Positions 26,701 through 41,700 of a stretch of 64,000 bases of DNA are shown here, piece after piece. The notes below the pieces were generated by a model, which saw only the letters and a list, made by a program, of their open reading frames with translations, was not told where the DNA came from and did no database searches. This stretch comes from Eopsaltria australis (lineage: Eukaryota > Chordata > Aves > Passeriformes > Petroicidae): NCBI GenBank assembly GCA_034509425.1, contig JAVTVJ010000450.1, positions 868,001 to 932,000 on the forward strand, read 5' to 3'. The stretch's first letter is position 1; every line of letters starts with the position of its first letter. The position numbers and the translations under genes were made by a program.

Positions 26701-29700
26701 CAAAAATTTTGGTCTCGCGGTGGGTTAAAATGTGTCTCTTGGATCTTTTGTCCCTACTACTCACTGTATGCAGTAAACTCAAGGGAGCATGGACCAGTGG
26801 GAAGAAAGAGCCCATTTAAAAAGAGTGAGGAAGAAGGAACCATCAAAACAAATATCATATTCCTCCCAACAAAGAACTCCAACAAAGAACAGCCCTAGAC
26901 CAGAATGAAACTGCCCACCTTTGGACCCTGAAGTGCAGTGGAAGGATGAGCATAACACCAGGAAAAGAGGTAGCAATTAGGAAATAGTTGTATAACAATT
27001 TTAACTGCATTATTATAGAGTTTTTTCCCCCACATACAATTCTTGTTCTATAACAAGTAAATCTGGAATAAAGAAAACAACTACACTGTTGAGATCACAG
27101 GTATATTTACAATGTATTCTTGGCTTTATATGTGTCTAAAGATGTAAATTGTGCTTTCTCTTTGCCCATAAACAAGGTTTTGAGTGTAACATTACTGTGG
27201 CTCAGGTTTATGCAAACACCTAATGAGTGTGACCTGCTTCCCTGAAGCTCAGCTTCTGTGCCTCTAGAAAGTTCCTGAGGTGTGTGTGCTTCTCTGCAGG
27301 AAGCCAGTATTTAGATTTTTAAACATCTTCCCCCCTTTTTTGTTATGAATCCAGAGTCAGTACACTGAGAGCATTCCCCACTTGGAAATATTTTTTTACA
27401 AGAACAAAAAGACAGTTTCTTTTGTATATAAAGAAAGAAATAAGTTTATGTGCAGGAGTGAAGGATCTTAAATAAAACATTGTCCTTTTTCTACCTCAGT
27501 TCATCTGGGAAAATCAATTTTTGGTTCCTCAACTGCAAAGAAAGATCAAAAGGAAAAACTGACAATCCAAACAAAGGGCAAGGTGATGTGGGCTGCTTGC
27601 TCTCCCATTCCCTGGTGTGCTTCATACAGGCACTTTCCCAAGCAGAATATATTTACAGAAGAATCAAGGGTATTTTTTTGTATCTCCAAATCAACGATGT
27701 TGGGACTAAAAGTGACCTGAATAAGAAAGTAAAAAACCCCTACTTTATATTACAATTTGTAGAGTTCTTTGGAGCTAAAATAGGCAACGGTTCTCAGGTA
27801 TGTCAGGTTCTTCATTGCAGTTTCAAAGAATTCTTCATTTATGTTTCAAAGAATTGCCATTGATTTTACTTCACTAGAACTGGCCAAAGCCACTACTTTT
27901 TCCTTTTTTTTTTTTTTAGCATGTTATGTAATGCAAGAGAGAAAATATTTTTATTCTTGCTTAAATGCCAACCGGATGCATATTTAAATCTTCATATGAA
28001 AACTAATTTCAGTCACTGTGGAGGGAAACTTTATGGAGATTGGCTTTCCTGCTTTGTATTGATTCCTGTTTATGTCTTTAATAAATAAAACATGATTTAT
28101 TGTTATAAGCTCATATTTACAAGAGGAGGAGATTAAAGTGTCAGCAGGAAAAACAGAAAGGAGGAGTGTGAAAACTCTTTAAAACACAAATGAAAAAGCA
28201 CCCCAAACTGAAAAACAGCTTGGAGAGCTTTTATGAAATGTATTAATTATCTTCTGCATAAATGTAAAAAGTTGAAGATAGTTATAAAAATATTTGATTT
28301 TAATGTATTTTCACTTCTTTGAGAAAATTATTCTGTAGACATCAATTTTCTAACCATACTAAATGTTAATTCAATGGATATTATCAGTACAAAATAAACA
28401 GGCTGCATCTGACTCAAGGCACATCTTTGCAGGAAAATATTTTTGTGTATGTGTTGTGTATCAGAGTGTTGGGTCTTTACCCATGCAGGCAGAATGCATT
28501 TACATTTGGGACTGTGTTTGGTGTGTCTTGGCATGGTAGGGATGCAAATAACTGTGTACAGAATGCTCATTTCAAATACAGATGGTCCCAAGTTTCAAAA
28601 GCAGCAACTGTAGCTGGCAGCTCTGGGACTTTGGGGAGTGTTTGCAGGGAAGGGCACTCTGCACTGTAACGTTTGAAAAACAGGACCTTTAGAAAGTCCT
28701 CCAGATGATTGGCACAAATGACCTGTGATTGATCAAGTTTAGGCCTATGATTTTTCCTCAAGCACTGATTAGCTCCAAGACCTCCCTGTTCTTGCCAGGT
28801 GTGTCCAAGGAAAGTTTTGAAAGCAAATCCATTGATTTAAGGCCTTAAATTTGTGTGCCTGTGTAATTGCTTTGCAAGGCTGATGTCAATATTACATAAT
28901 CAATAAAAATAGGTCTGTGTGTTTGATCTGTGTAGATTTTTGAGGCACTTAAACTGCTTGCAGCTTGTTTATTGTGCAGTTAAATGTTAATTTGTGATGA
29001 CAAAATGCTCTGAATTAGGTGTGGTGAGAAGCCATGTAGGAAAATTATTATGATAGCAATGAAATGTGCCTGATTTTGTAACTGTGCTCATTTGCAAGAT
29101 TTTTCTTTGTCTATTCATTAATTGATTGTGTAACAGGAGAGTTCCTGGGAGATGTTGACAGAAAACTGGCAACTGCACCTGCTCCGTCTGCAGTGCCATG
29201 GAAATGTCATTGTGGTACTTTATCACTTCACTTCCCAGACAGGAGAGCAGAGGTTGGCTGTAGCTCTCTGCACTCTTCATTTTCACTTTTATTTGTTGTC
29301 CTGCTCCCTCTTTCATTAGTCTGGGGCAGCTGAGAGCTTTATGAAAAGCTTATTGCATGGAGCACATGTGGCTGCCCGGGGTGGCCAAGGTCAGGGGTTT
29401 GCATGTCTTGTTCTCTCTTTCAACACCTCCCCTGCTCTGCTGGCTGGAGCTCCTCTCCAGAGCTGCCCTGGACACAGCTATGAAACAACACACTCCTGGG
29501 GGAAATAATTTGGTTTCACACCAGTGTTCCTGTTCATCCTTGATGTTCCTCTCATGCTGCCAGCTCCCTTGTCCCCCTGCAGATTTCCTGGGGTACAAGC
29601 ACGGTGACAGTGCTTTGCCCTTTATGCCTTGTTTTGTCTTCTGGCTTGGCCCTGGGGTTCCACACAGGCTGCCTTGGAGGATGGAGCATTTCATTCTGCT

Positions 29701-32700
29701 CAGGCCATTGTTCTGTACCATGCTGGGGTTTTGTTTAAATCTCTTTGCCTCCTAATGTTTCTTATGCTGAAAATTCAGGAAAATGTTGATATTTCAACCT
29801 TTCTACAGGCTGCAGTGAGTAGGACTTACCCTGAATTTAGTTGTTGCTGCTTCAAAATTCCTGTAACAAATGCAGACTTGGTTCTGCAGAAATCAGCTGA
29901 GGTGATGTCAGAAAAGCAGCTCAGTGTTAGTTGAAAGAAAAGATGTGATTGTAGATGTTCAGTTTCAGATCAGTGGTAATAAAGTAGGAGTAAATTATTA
30001 TGTGCATTATCAGATTTCATTTCTCATGTATCCAGAATACTTGGCTTTAAAACTCTAGTCCAGAGGCTTTGCATCTGATTTACTTTGAAGAAAAATCTAT
30101 TAATATCACAACAGCTACTTTTGTGATGAATTTGAAAAAGTCTTTTCTTGTGAAACAAAGGGATTTGTACATACAAAGAACAAAAAATAGATTGTGTTAA
30201 AAAAGTGCACAAGAAGAAAATAAGGAATGGCTTAGATTCATGTAGGTTTGTTTAGAACATGTGCTAGAGATAATCTTTCTTAGGGGAAAAAGTAGGAAAA
30301 CAGTGAGTGTGGTTGATAATTGCTGCAATATCCTTGTCACTCTGGGATTAATGGCTCTACACCAAGATGGACAGCTTTACTAGCAGTGTTCTGTAAAGGT
30401 AAAATGCTGGTTTTCAGTATTTGTTAAGAGTTAAAGCATCAAAAAGGCTTATACTGTCCCTAACGCCCAGAGAGTATTCTTTAAGCTCCTATTAATTAAC
30501 ATTTGAGTTTTCTAAGGAAGAACTGGTATTTTATTATTACTCTGGAATTGCTAAAACTCAACCACTGGGATTTTCTTGCTCTTTTCTACTTGGGACTGCA
30601 CTAGCAACCAAGAAGAGTGTTACTGTTTCTGGCTTTGCCCTGTCAGACAGCATCATGGAATTCGAATTCTCTTCCCTGTGCCCCCAGCCAGATAATTCAT
30701 TACAGCACAGCTCTTAGGAGAATGGTGCAAACATGTATATGCAGGGTGAATTGGTTCATAAATTCAAGTCTTGAAATTACCTTGTAAGATGGACACTTTC
30801 CCATGGTTTTGTTGGACTCAAAATGTGAAACACACTTGTTTCTCTTTATAGCCTTAATCAGATAATTAGTTGCAGGCCTCTTAAGAACAGATCTTCAGGA
30901 AATACTTAAATCTATTTCCTGTTAATTGAGGAAAATGTGCACTTAAGTGGGGTTACTTAGGAAATTGTTGTCTTCTTTCAGACTTTATCTGTTTTCTCTG
31001 GTAAAAAGTGGTATTTTAGTTCAAAACTTTTCAAAGCAATTCTGAAAGGCAAAATTGAAAAATGAATGTGATCATCTTCAAGGTGCTGTATCCTAGCAAA
31101 GGGTTGTGGCTCTTTTCTGCTGAGGAATCATCTGTGGAGACCTGCTCTGCACCAGGTTGCTGCCAAATATTTTCTCCTATTGTGTGTCATCTTCTAGCTT
31201 GGCTTGAATTGTGTAGTCTGTGCTACAGGTTCTGGAAAATCTAAAGGGGATGCCAGCATGAAATACCAAGGAAAGAAAATGCAAGCAGTGGATTGCCTGA
31301 ATTGACTTCCTCTGAAATGGATTGCACCAACTGATCTGTGTGTGCATATAGAAAAATATACCACATATGTATATATATATATGTGTCAAAAACTCTGCCC
31401 ATTAGCTTGATTTCCAGTAGTGGGCAGCAGTAAAAGCAGATATCCCAGGTGCTTCTAAGAAAATTTCTCCCCTTACAGATGTTTTATTAAAAAACCCATT
31501 CTGAACATTTCGATGATGCAGGTAGTTTTTTATTTTGATTTCACAGTAAGAGACTTTAAGAGTTCCTGTGACTTCAGGTACTCAGATGGGACTCTCAGAC
31601 CAAATTGCTCTCCAATCAGCACGTACAAGAGATGTAACAAAGGGCAGGGAGGAAGGTGGCTGTTCTGGAGTTATGTAGAGGAGCAGCTTGCAGTGATTTG
31701 GTTTTTCAAAGGCTGGTTTTTCAGCTGCTGCGTTGGGTAGTGGGGATTTTTAGTCCCTGTAAAATGACAAGGGCCTGTGATGAGCTGACAGGCTCCCAGT
31801 CCAGTTTCAACCCATGGATGGCATTTCTCTGCTGGCAGAGCTCTGCCAGATATTTCTGACTGGGCAGGAACCATCCTGTTGGCAAACCTGTGGAGTGGGT
31901 AAAGGTGAAGAGTGTTAGAGTCACAACACAAGTTGTGCTACACCATTCATACAAGCTGTTGGTGTGAAGTTCCACTTCTAGAAGAAAAATCTTTATTGTG
32001 ATCTTTGAGGCTTGCACTGTGATTATTTGTAACCTCCAGTGGCTGGCATGGACCAGAAATGTGTGAATGGGAAAAAGGCTGAGGAAGTGTTTGGAGCATC
32101 TTAGACATATGCAGACATTCCAAAGCATAATTTCCTTTATATCATTCCAGCCATATGTATTTTATGGGCTTTTTTTAGTGCCTAAAAATCAGAAAATAAC
32201 TTTTAATTGTTGTTTATGAAGCTCCATATGGCTGTCTGTAATTTTGGCTTCTCATGGAATGAGGAAAATGAAATTAATAGGAAATCACACTCAGAAATCT
32301 ATTATTAAGTTAATGGAGCTAACAGCTTGTCCAGTGTCCTCATGCAGATCATGTTGTAGCTGCATGTAGTAAAAAGCAAGTCCTTATAAAACCACTGAGA
32401 AAATGAAGTGGCAGAGAGAGGCTGAGCCAAGAAGTTGCATGTGTTGGTACTGGGCATGGTCATGAATGGCTCAGCCAAGGAGCTACTGGTGAAAATCAAG
32501 GATACAACATGAATTTTGACAGTTGCTTTACCATGTGTTCTAAGTAATTAATATTTTCCTCTAGGTGGTTTATGAATTAAAGGCACATCTCAGGATAAAA
32601 ATCTCTTGTCCCATTTTTTTATTTTCATCTTTCAAGTAGAAACTTGTTTGGGCCCCCCAAGTTCTTCAAAGTTCTGTGATTTTTTTGTGGCTTACGTTCA

Positions 32701-35700
32701 ATAAGTAATGGGAAAACTTTAAAGCTAATTTTTTTCTCTCTTAACCTGTCCTAATAGGCAGTGAGTTTTCAGAGCTGAATCTGTAAAGTTTGCATTATCT
32801 TGCTTCCACCAAACATTCAAAATTGAAGATTTCTAATACAACGGTGTGAAAAAAGAATACATCACAAGATGAAAGACTATAAAAATTACCAAGCTATGAA
32901 AAGCACAGTGGGGTGCTTTTTTTTCCCCTCCCTTATCTGGAACATTCCCTAAATTACCTTTCTTCAGCATTTTTGAAAAGTATCTGCAGATGACGTGATA
33001 CTAAGAAAAATATCACTGAACAAAAAATAAATCTAGAAAAAAAATAACCAAAAGAAATTTCTTCTTTTAGAAAGCCAATTAATATTGGCAGGGATGCACT
33101 GTTGGGGATGTGTTCGGGATGGGTTTATGTTGAATGTCTTGGCTGTATATGTGAGAAGGAATTGTATGGGTTTGGTTATTTCATAAAGCTGTAAAAAGAA
33201 TAATGTTCAGATAATACAGACTAGAAACTGTGTTCTAAAGAAAATTTTATGGACATTGAAGCTAAATTAACCAGTGTATTGTTGATCAGTGAGGTGACCT
33301 TTTTATGGAGTTATTAAGTCTGAAATACTGAATTAGATATTAAAAATGCTTATAATAGGTCTGCTCTTAACCTTTTCCCAGTATTAGATTATTTTGGCAA
33401 TTGCTTCTATTTCACATATGTGATGAGTAAACAAAAACAAGAAGAGGATGATAGTGCATCCTCTCTCTTATTACTTGGGCTGAGTGATTCCTGGTCTTAT
33501 CTGACATTAAGTTACAAACACAGGTGCTTACCACAATTGAAACTTCATCTGTCTACAGTAGTTAATATTTACCAGTTGCCAGAGGACTAAAATAGTTTTA
33601 ATACTGCTTAATGCAGTAGGACTTTTTATGCAATTAAAAGCTAGAAACCATGAAATCTAACAACAGGAATCCTTAGAAGGTTTTTAAGTAAACTGTGCAG
33701 GAAAATATTTCCAGGAGTAAATATGGCAGTTATTTTGGTTGCAATGTTTCTATATTTTAAATAGATATTTCTCCATTCGTTTTTGTATTCCACTGTCTCC
33801 TGCATTTTGTAAACCTTTATGTGGTGAGTTTTCTCTGTTTCATACTTGGATAACTCTGTTTTCTAGATCTGGAGCTCTGGAAATGAATGAGCTTTTCCCC
33901 AGTCTCCACTTAGTTAACCTCCACTTGTCAAGAAGGAAACGTTAGAACCAGCTCTCTTCCTTCTTCTTGTATTTTCTTTTCACTCTGGGTAAAATTCCTT
34001 GCTACTCCAGATGACCAGAGCCTTACCTGTTCATCATTTTAGTCCCACTTTTATCTGCAAAAGAACTCGAATGTCATATTTGTGCAATCCCTCAGCCCAG
34101 CATTTCACTTACTGGATTTTTCTTCTCCGACTGTCTTTTTACACCTGATGTCAGGTGTTTTTTGGAAGCTGTGCTGGAAAAAGATTCTTTCTTTAAACTG
34201 AGATAGTGTTTATTTTCATTGTGGAGTCTGATTTTCTTCTTCAGGTAGAAAATAGTTCGGGAAATGAGGCTACATCTCAGTGGTCAGTACTGGGGTCTTA
34301 AAAATGTCATCTTTTTAGCATGTTGTTTCTGTCTGTAAGTAGTGAAGAAGGTTGGGAAGGTGGTGGTGGTGGTGGTGGTGATTGATTGTGGGGAGGGGAA
34401 GGTCAGGTATTTTGGGTTAGTTTTGGCAGGGGGTGGCAAATCAGTGTCTTGCTTCACAATCAGGGCAAAGAATCAAGGGCACATGTAAAATAACAGCTCC
34501 AAAGTAATACTTTTCAACTTTCTATCTTTAGCACTACTGAGGCAGACATAAATTCTTCAATGTGATCATTTCCCCATCCAGATGTTTTCCAGATAATGGC
34601 CAGTCTAGCATGATTTTCTTCAGAGGCTCCATAAATTATTTCAGCAATACATTGAAAACTTTGTACTTAATTCCGCTGAATAAGTTGGATAATGAACCAG
34701 GCTGCAGGAGGACATTTCAATCCTACTGGGCTTGGCTCAGATCAAAATACTGCCAGATTTGTTATTCTTTTGCATGTTTCTAGTTTTGGATGTGGATTGG
34801 TTTATTTATGGTCAGAACAGCAAAATGTGTGGTATCTAATGCAGCCCTACACAATGAAACAAAAGCTAAGGGATACAAGGCTAAGAGCTAGAGTAGAATT
34901 GTATGACAGGAACTGTCTCTGGGAGAGAAATGTTAATTTTGCTAAAAATGTAAATTTTCAGCTAAGAGCTGTTCAGTATTTTCATTGCTTTGGGTAAAAA
35001 TGCAAACTGTAGAAGAGATTTAGGTTTGGAGCTTCATTAAGAAATTCTTCATGAAATGTGTCAAAGCCCCACTGAGGGAAATATTTATGCAGGCACCCAA
35101 ATGCCAAGCTGGCATTAGTGTGTGCTTAGAATTACACACCTGTTTGATGAAAGCACCTGTATTGTGTCACTGTGAATTATTGTGGAGAGGAGAAATGACC
35201 ACTGTGTGTTGAGTAAAGAAGTGAAGTCCCCGAAAGTGCCTCACTGGTTTCTTGCTAAGGTTTTTTATTTCATGTTCCATTTCTGAGAATATCTCCAACT
35301 ACAACAACTCCTTTATGATTAAAAGTGAAATGTGAAAAAAAAAACTAATATATGTGCCTCGGGTTTTTTTGTATTCTACACTACATACAATTTTTTCTAA
35401 ATCATCTCTGCAGTTCAATAATGGATAAAAGAATTAGAATCAGTCAGAGAAGGCTTTGTGTCTTTTGTGCCTTACATATAATCAGAAAGAATGAGATTTT
35501 GAACACGTTCCAGGAAAGCAGGTGTGTGTATTGTTGCAGCAAGGGGTGAGAACAGTGTTTGTTCCTAATGGTTGCTTGACTTCAACACTACAGATTGCAC
35601 AAAGCCTGTTCCCTGAACTGTATTAAAACAAACCATGTTCTGGTATTCAGTCAAAAATTGAGGACACAGTTGATCTGCCCGAGTCTGCTAACTTTAAAAT

Positions 35701-38700
35701 ATATTTTACTGGGGGGGAGGAAAAAAAAAAGAAAAGGTTTGCATGTTATTTTGTCAAGGAAAACTTGAAATCCTTGTGAGCTTTAAAAGGTAAAGATGCA
35801 AAGAAAACTGTCAGTGTATTCATTTCACTTTTTTTTTGTAGTTTAGGGAAATGGGAAGGATAGAGAGAAATGTCTTGATAAGAATTTGTTCAAACTGACA
35901 GATTTTTGAACGGTGGTTTTAGAAATCAAGTCTTGTGATTTATTCATGTATTTTATACTTATAAGGAAAGCAGGTTTACTAAAGCACATGATTGTGCATC
36001 CCCAGGTTTCTTAGTGCTTAATAGAGTATCCTGAGGAGCTTCCATGGTGGTGTTGCCAGATCAGAGGGATTGTGACTAATACAGAAGGAAAAGTCTTCTT
36101 TGCTTGCTTTTGCTGTCTCCTAAAGTGAAATCATCAGAAGAGGAGAAAAATAATATTGGCTTGGGCATAATATAAAGGATATTTTGAAGTCTAAAAGTAG
36201 CAAGAATGGACCTATTGGGTGTAATGATGGAAGAACTCAGGATCCCTTTGCATGGATTTTTCCATTTTTGTTCAGTATTTACTATTTATGTGCTGCAGGA
36301 TGCCAGGGTGACTGCAGGTTACAGAAATTGCCTGTCTCTGTTTTGCCCATAGAATAGATGTTGCTTTAGAGCTGGCAGAAAGAGCTTTTTCTCTCTTGTC
36401 TGTGAACTTCAGTGCTCCTCCACAAAAGGACAAACTCGTTCCTTTCCTGATTGAGTTTCTAACCACGTCTGCTCTCAGGTTTGTAAGCAAATGTGAAAAT
36501 AGACATTTTTCAAAGCCCTTTGTCTTTTACAGAGGAAATCTGTGTAAAAAATAATGAGAAGTTAGGTTGAAAAAAGAAGCTGTTAAAGGCTGAAAAATAT
36601 CAGAAATAAGATATCCCATGGAGTTTTAAACAAGCACATACAAAGAACAGTTTCAATATGAGAACCGTTTCTTTTGGATCCCTGCCTTATTGTGCATATT
36701 TTTCCATGCATTATAGAGGTGCCGCTGGATCTAGGGAGGCTCCGTTTGCTCTATAAGTAATTTATCAGGTTTAACTTAAATGCAGGATGTGTGAATACTT
36801 GATTACTTTTACTCTGAGAGGGTTTAAGGCTGCAATATTAAGAGTGAGCTTTAGCTTAGCTGATTTTATCTAGCCCTAAAATTTTTATCACCGGTGAAGT
36901 GTGTAGTAATGGCTATGAAAGCAATTAATAATAGCAGTGACAGAATCAAGAGACTGACTAATTTATCATTATAGATTTTAATGAGGCTTATAATCTAGCA
37001 ATAAATATACAATATATTCAAAAGTATGGAATTATAAAAAGGATGATTTATTTAACTTTAATTCTAAACTAGTCTGCAACCCAAAGGTTGTGGAAAGGAG
37101 GCTTGTAAGAACATAATTCTTTTTGATGTTATGGAGCAGAAGGGTGAAAATACCAGAGGAAGAGAATTTAAATTAAAATTAAAGGAGGGGAGAAATCAAT
37201 TGTTTATCTTCATTCAGAAGGCCTTTAAGCACAACAATAGTTTTGTAGATGTGGGAGGGATCTTGTGGACAGCTTCTTTTTCATCTCAATCTGCTCACTT
37301 GGCAGAGCCTGGGACCTGCCTCGGATGCTGCATCCCTGCAGCTCTCAGAAGATGGGCAGCAATGGAAGTGGCAGCAATACTTGGGAAAAGCTGTTTCAGA
37401 TTTCAGACCAAGTTGGTGTAAAGAGACCCAAATGTGAAAAGTTATTATAGCAACTTTAAGATTCAGTGTTCAGTTTGGAAACTAAGCTTTACGACATTGT
37501 GTTGTGTATTATGTTTGTTATGGTCTTCCTTATTGCTTTTATTCTTCTCTCTTCTTTCCTTGCTGGAGTAAGTTTTCAGAATGTCTCTGGCCAAGAGTGT
37601 TGCTAAAAGGTATTGAGTACCTGACAGGATCTTGCCTAAGCAGTGTGAAATTTGGAAAATTAATTATAGCCAGTCCCACCCAAAGGGAAGTTGGAAACTC
37701 AGGTGGTAGGGGTAACATTAAAACAAGAAAGAAGCAACAGTAATGAGACAGGACAGATGAGACCCCAAAAAATAGGTTTCCCTACTGGTAGATCAGCTAG
37801 GTGTGAGTAGTAAAACCCAAAATCAATCCAAACTGGACCTTTTTAAAGCTTGTAAGGAGAACTCTTGGTTTTGGAAGAAAGGCTCTGAGCTGCAGAGATT
37901 CACTTTGGGAGAGATTATTTAGACCCCTTACAAGACACTTCAGCATTTGTGGGTTTGCATCAGCACTGGTGAGGAAACAAGTAGGAATGGCGTGTAGGTG
38001 TTCTGGGGTTTGTTGGTATCTTTATAGTTCTTGTGTTATCCAAAATAAGGCATAATTGCTGTCACAAAATGTCTGTAATGTCTGCCTTGTTCTCCTCAAA
38101 TCTCATGTTATGAAAACAAAACTATTAAGCAGAGTGGGGGAAAACCCCTTGCTTTGGGAAAGGAAGCACTGAGTTTACTTCTGTTTTTAGGAAATCAGTG
38201 TTAAGCATAAATACTTGGGAGATGGAATTGATCATCCAGTGAGAGACCCAGCCAGTCCTTCATGGAGTAATATTCTAGACAGCCATGAGAAGAGATGTGG
38301 ACTAAAGCCTTGCTGGCCAAAGCAAAGCTTGAAGTTGCACATGTCCAAAGAAAGAAGTGATTTGTGTCCCTCAGGGCAGATTTACCAGGTAAACATGTCT
38401 TTAGGTTGCCCTCTGCCTCTTTGTAGGGGTGTAGAGTTTGGAGGTGGTTGCAGATTCAGGTACCTCATCTGCCTCTTCTGGGATTCAGAGAGGAGGAAGT
38501 GCTCCAAGAGTTCTGCTCATCAAGCACGACTTAATTATTTTACCTAAAGAAGGGTGACCAGCAGTTCTTGGAACCAGTGACTCTCTGTCTGGACACAGTG
38601 GGCTGGGGTCCTCCTGTGCATCGTGGCACCCAGCTGCCTTTGTGGGCACAGCTGCAGTGTGTTTATATACTCAGTGTTTGGTCAGTAAGGAGACAGGGCT

Positions 38701-41700
38701 TCTATGAAACCTTGATTAGACGTGTCCTGAGTTTGTCTTCGTTGTGCAGCTCCTGTGGCAGTGGGTTGCTCTCATCTACTCTGCAAGGTGTGCTGAGCTC
38801 ATTCTGAGAGACCAGGCCATGTTCCAGGGACACTTTGCTGCTGCTGCAGTACTTAACTGGAGTCAGGGATTTGCAGTGAACCCTTCTGTGCTCAGCTGCC
38901 TTACACTGGGGTAAAAATACACTGATGTAATATTGAAACGGGTTCTGCATTTTTAAAGGAGATGCAGACAGTAATTAATTTACACAGAGCCCCTGCAGAT
39001 AGAGAAGCCAGACCACTGAAAGTCGCATGGTGAGACAGAAATTTGATTAGGAATTCATGTGAGACCTCCTCCCTTTGTCCCAGGCTCTAATTCTGTAGCG
39101 TGGGAGGTCTTGTCAAAGCAGTCCTGAGTTCTCTCTGGTAGGAAGCCTTTTGGTCATGAACAGGGGAGTGTGTGAGCCCTGTTCCCGTGCAGCCGTACAT
39201 CGTGTGTTCTTTACAGCAGCTTATTTTTGATAAGCTACAGCACATTTTAGTGTAATTGTTAACATGCCTAATTTGCAGCCGCACAGTCGTGTCAATAATC
39301 ATGGAAAGTTGTTCACAGGTAATAAATTAGCATAGCATAAAACCAGCAGAACTCGGCTTCTCAGTATATTGTTTCATGATCAAGAATTCAGTAGTTAAAT
39401 ATACACAGCAGTGGGCTGAGAACAAGCTGTTCATTTTTGCTGCAAGCAGTACCAGTGGACCAGAGTAATCATAGCTCCCAAAAGCAGGACTGATTTTATT
39501 GATTTTAAATAGGCTTTCATTATAGCACTGAGCTTATTCCAATTGCAAGAAGTATCACTGCTGTTTGTATTCACAGCGCTGAGGGAAGGAGAGGTTCTGT
39601 TGGATGCAGTGTAGAGGCTGTTTGTCCCTCCATGTTCTATTCTGCCCTGCTGAAATATCTGAATTTCTTATATAAAAATAAGTACTTGAAGGTTTTTTTC
39701 CTGTGGTTATAGTAAAGTTTTTCAGAAGTGTAGAGCTAGCCACAGTTCTGAAATTTTGAATTCTGAGTATTCTTCTGAGGATTAAAGGTCTTGCTTATTT
39801 ATTGACATCTGACTTAGGGACCAGCTGTATTTTGGTTCCATCTTTTAAAAGGATTCTTTAGAAACGATGGAATCACTTTGCTTGGACTAGATCTCTAAGA
39901 TCACCAAGTCCAACCATTTAACCTAATACTGCCAGGTCCAGCACTTAACTCTATCCCTAACACCACACCTGCACCTCTCTCTTTTCCATAGATTAATGTA
40001 AAAAAGGCAAATACAGGAGCTGCTCAGTCTGAGATATTAATGTATTCAGGTTATAATTAGTTAAGAACACATGCTGTTACCAGCAATGCGTCATTAATCT
40101 GCACGGAGCAGTTTGCAGCTATTTGTTGCTAAATTAGTGACACTTAAAAGCTGTCGGGCTTTTGTATTGTTCCTAATGATAAAGAAAATTGTAAATCTGT
40201 GACTAAAAATCCACATATGCACTCTTAAGAAGCAGGCTGGTTTGTTATTTGGTTTTCTTTGGAGATTTGTGTTTGTTTTTTTTTGTTGTAATTTACACAA
40301 GGCTGGTCAGTCAGTGGCCACGCACAGAAATTGGTTGAAGCCTAAATGCTGTTGAGAATGTGGTACTGTACTTTATGGTGGTGTAAAGGCATCTTGTTTG
40401 TGTTTTCTTCAAATCCTTTCTGTGTGACTACACAGTCCTACTTAAACATTTTTTCCAGCGTTACTAGAACAGTTTGGAAGGGTATTAGTAGAAATTAGTT
40501 CCACCTTTCTGGTTTTAATGGGTTTAATACCAACTTTAGGTGCCTTTTTTATCCTTTTTTTTCCCCTTAAACCTACCAGTGAAGGTGAATTACTTCAGAT
40601 ATTCTAGCAAATCCCACATTTTTGTTTCGGCGTAGTCCTTCATAACATAATTTGAGAATTCAGGCAAGAACAAACAAAAACTTTGTGTGAGCACTTCTAG
40701 AAATCAACTCTTTAAATAAGTAGGTGACATTAAGTAGTGAATCAACTTGGTAAGTACTGAATGATCAAGCCTAGTTACTGTAAAATGAGATCTGGATGGT
40801 TTATTTCATTTTACAGAGTTTGGGCAAATAATTATGGAATTAAATTGCTTCCTGTTGGTTTCCTGCAGGGCATGAAGAAGCTGCTGTTCTGTGCTCTGCT
40901 GAGCTGCTGCATTGATTAGTTCTCCAGGTCTAATCTTTACGTGGCTGTGCTCACTTTCCTGTCTGTTTTTCATGGGTTTGATAGTTGTTTTTCTGGAGTT
41001 CCTGTATTGCCTTGATAGTCCTCTAGTGGATTATAAAAATGTACACATTAATTCCTTTCTCTAACTTCGTTTGTTGGAACCCAGTGGAGATAATTGGTGC
41101 TTGTGGAACGTGGTGCTTGGGAATGAGGGTGATGATCACTCCCAGAACTGATACCACCCATCACTGACAATCAAAGCTCACATTGTCGAGATGGTTGGAA
41201 GCTAAAATTGATTTAATTAACTGCTTACAGCATCTATTAACAATACCATACTACTGTGATTTTTAGGGTTTGCTTCTGCAGGTTGAAAAGTGATTTATAG
41301 TTTTAATTCGTCTTAATTTGTGTACTTAGGAAACATTTGATATAAAACTTTTTGTTGCATTTAAATTTCCTTGTTATCTGCCCTGCAGTGACATGAGTAA
41401 TAGGGAGCCCAGAACATGAATATATTGGATTGCATGAAATATTTTCAAGGAGAATGCTTTGAAAGTTCAGAGTGATATATGTCAAATGTTACTGAATGGA
41501 TAAACATGTGGAGAGATTTTAGCCTCAAGAAGCTTGGAAATTAAGCATCTCTTATTACAATATCGGTTTTAAAAATAATTAATAACAATAATAGAAATAG
41601 TAATAGTAGCTACTTCTTCTACTGCTGTGTTAAGGTATAATACCTGTGTTAAATGGAATATTTGTTTTATAATGTTTATTCTGTTCTAAGGTTCAACTTT

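Noticed and set aside
29350..29755. Overlapping ORFs of 123 to 132 codons on both strands
   Set aside because: They are mutually overlapping, low in recognisable features, and lie in a GC-richer part of intron 2, as expected by chance.
31366..31386. TATATA run as a promoter
   Set aside because: It is a simple (TA)n stretch flanked by acatatg/catatgt-like sequence in the middle of intron 2, with no initiator context or downstream exon.
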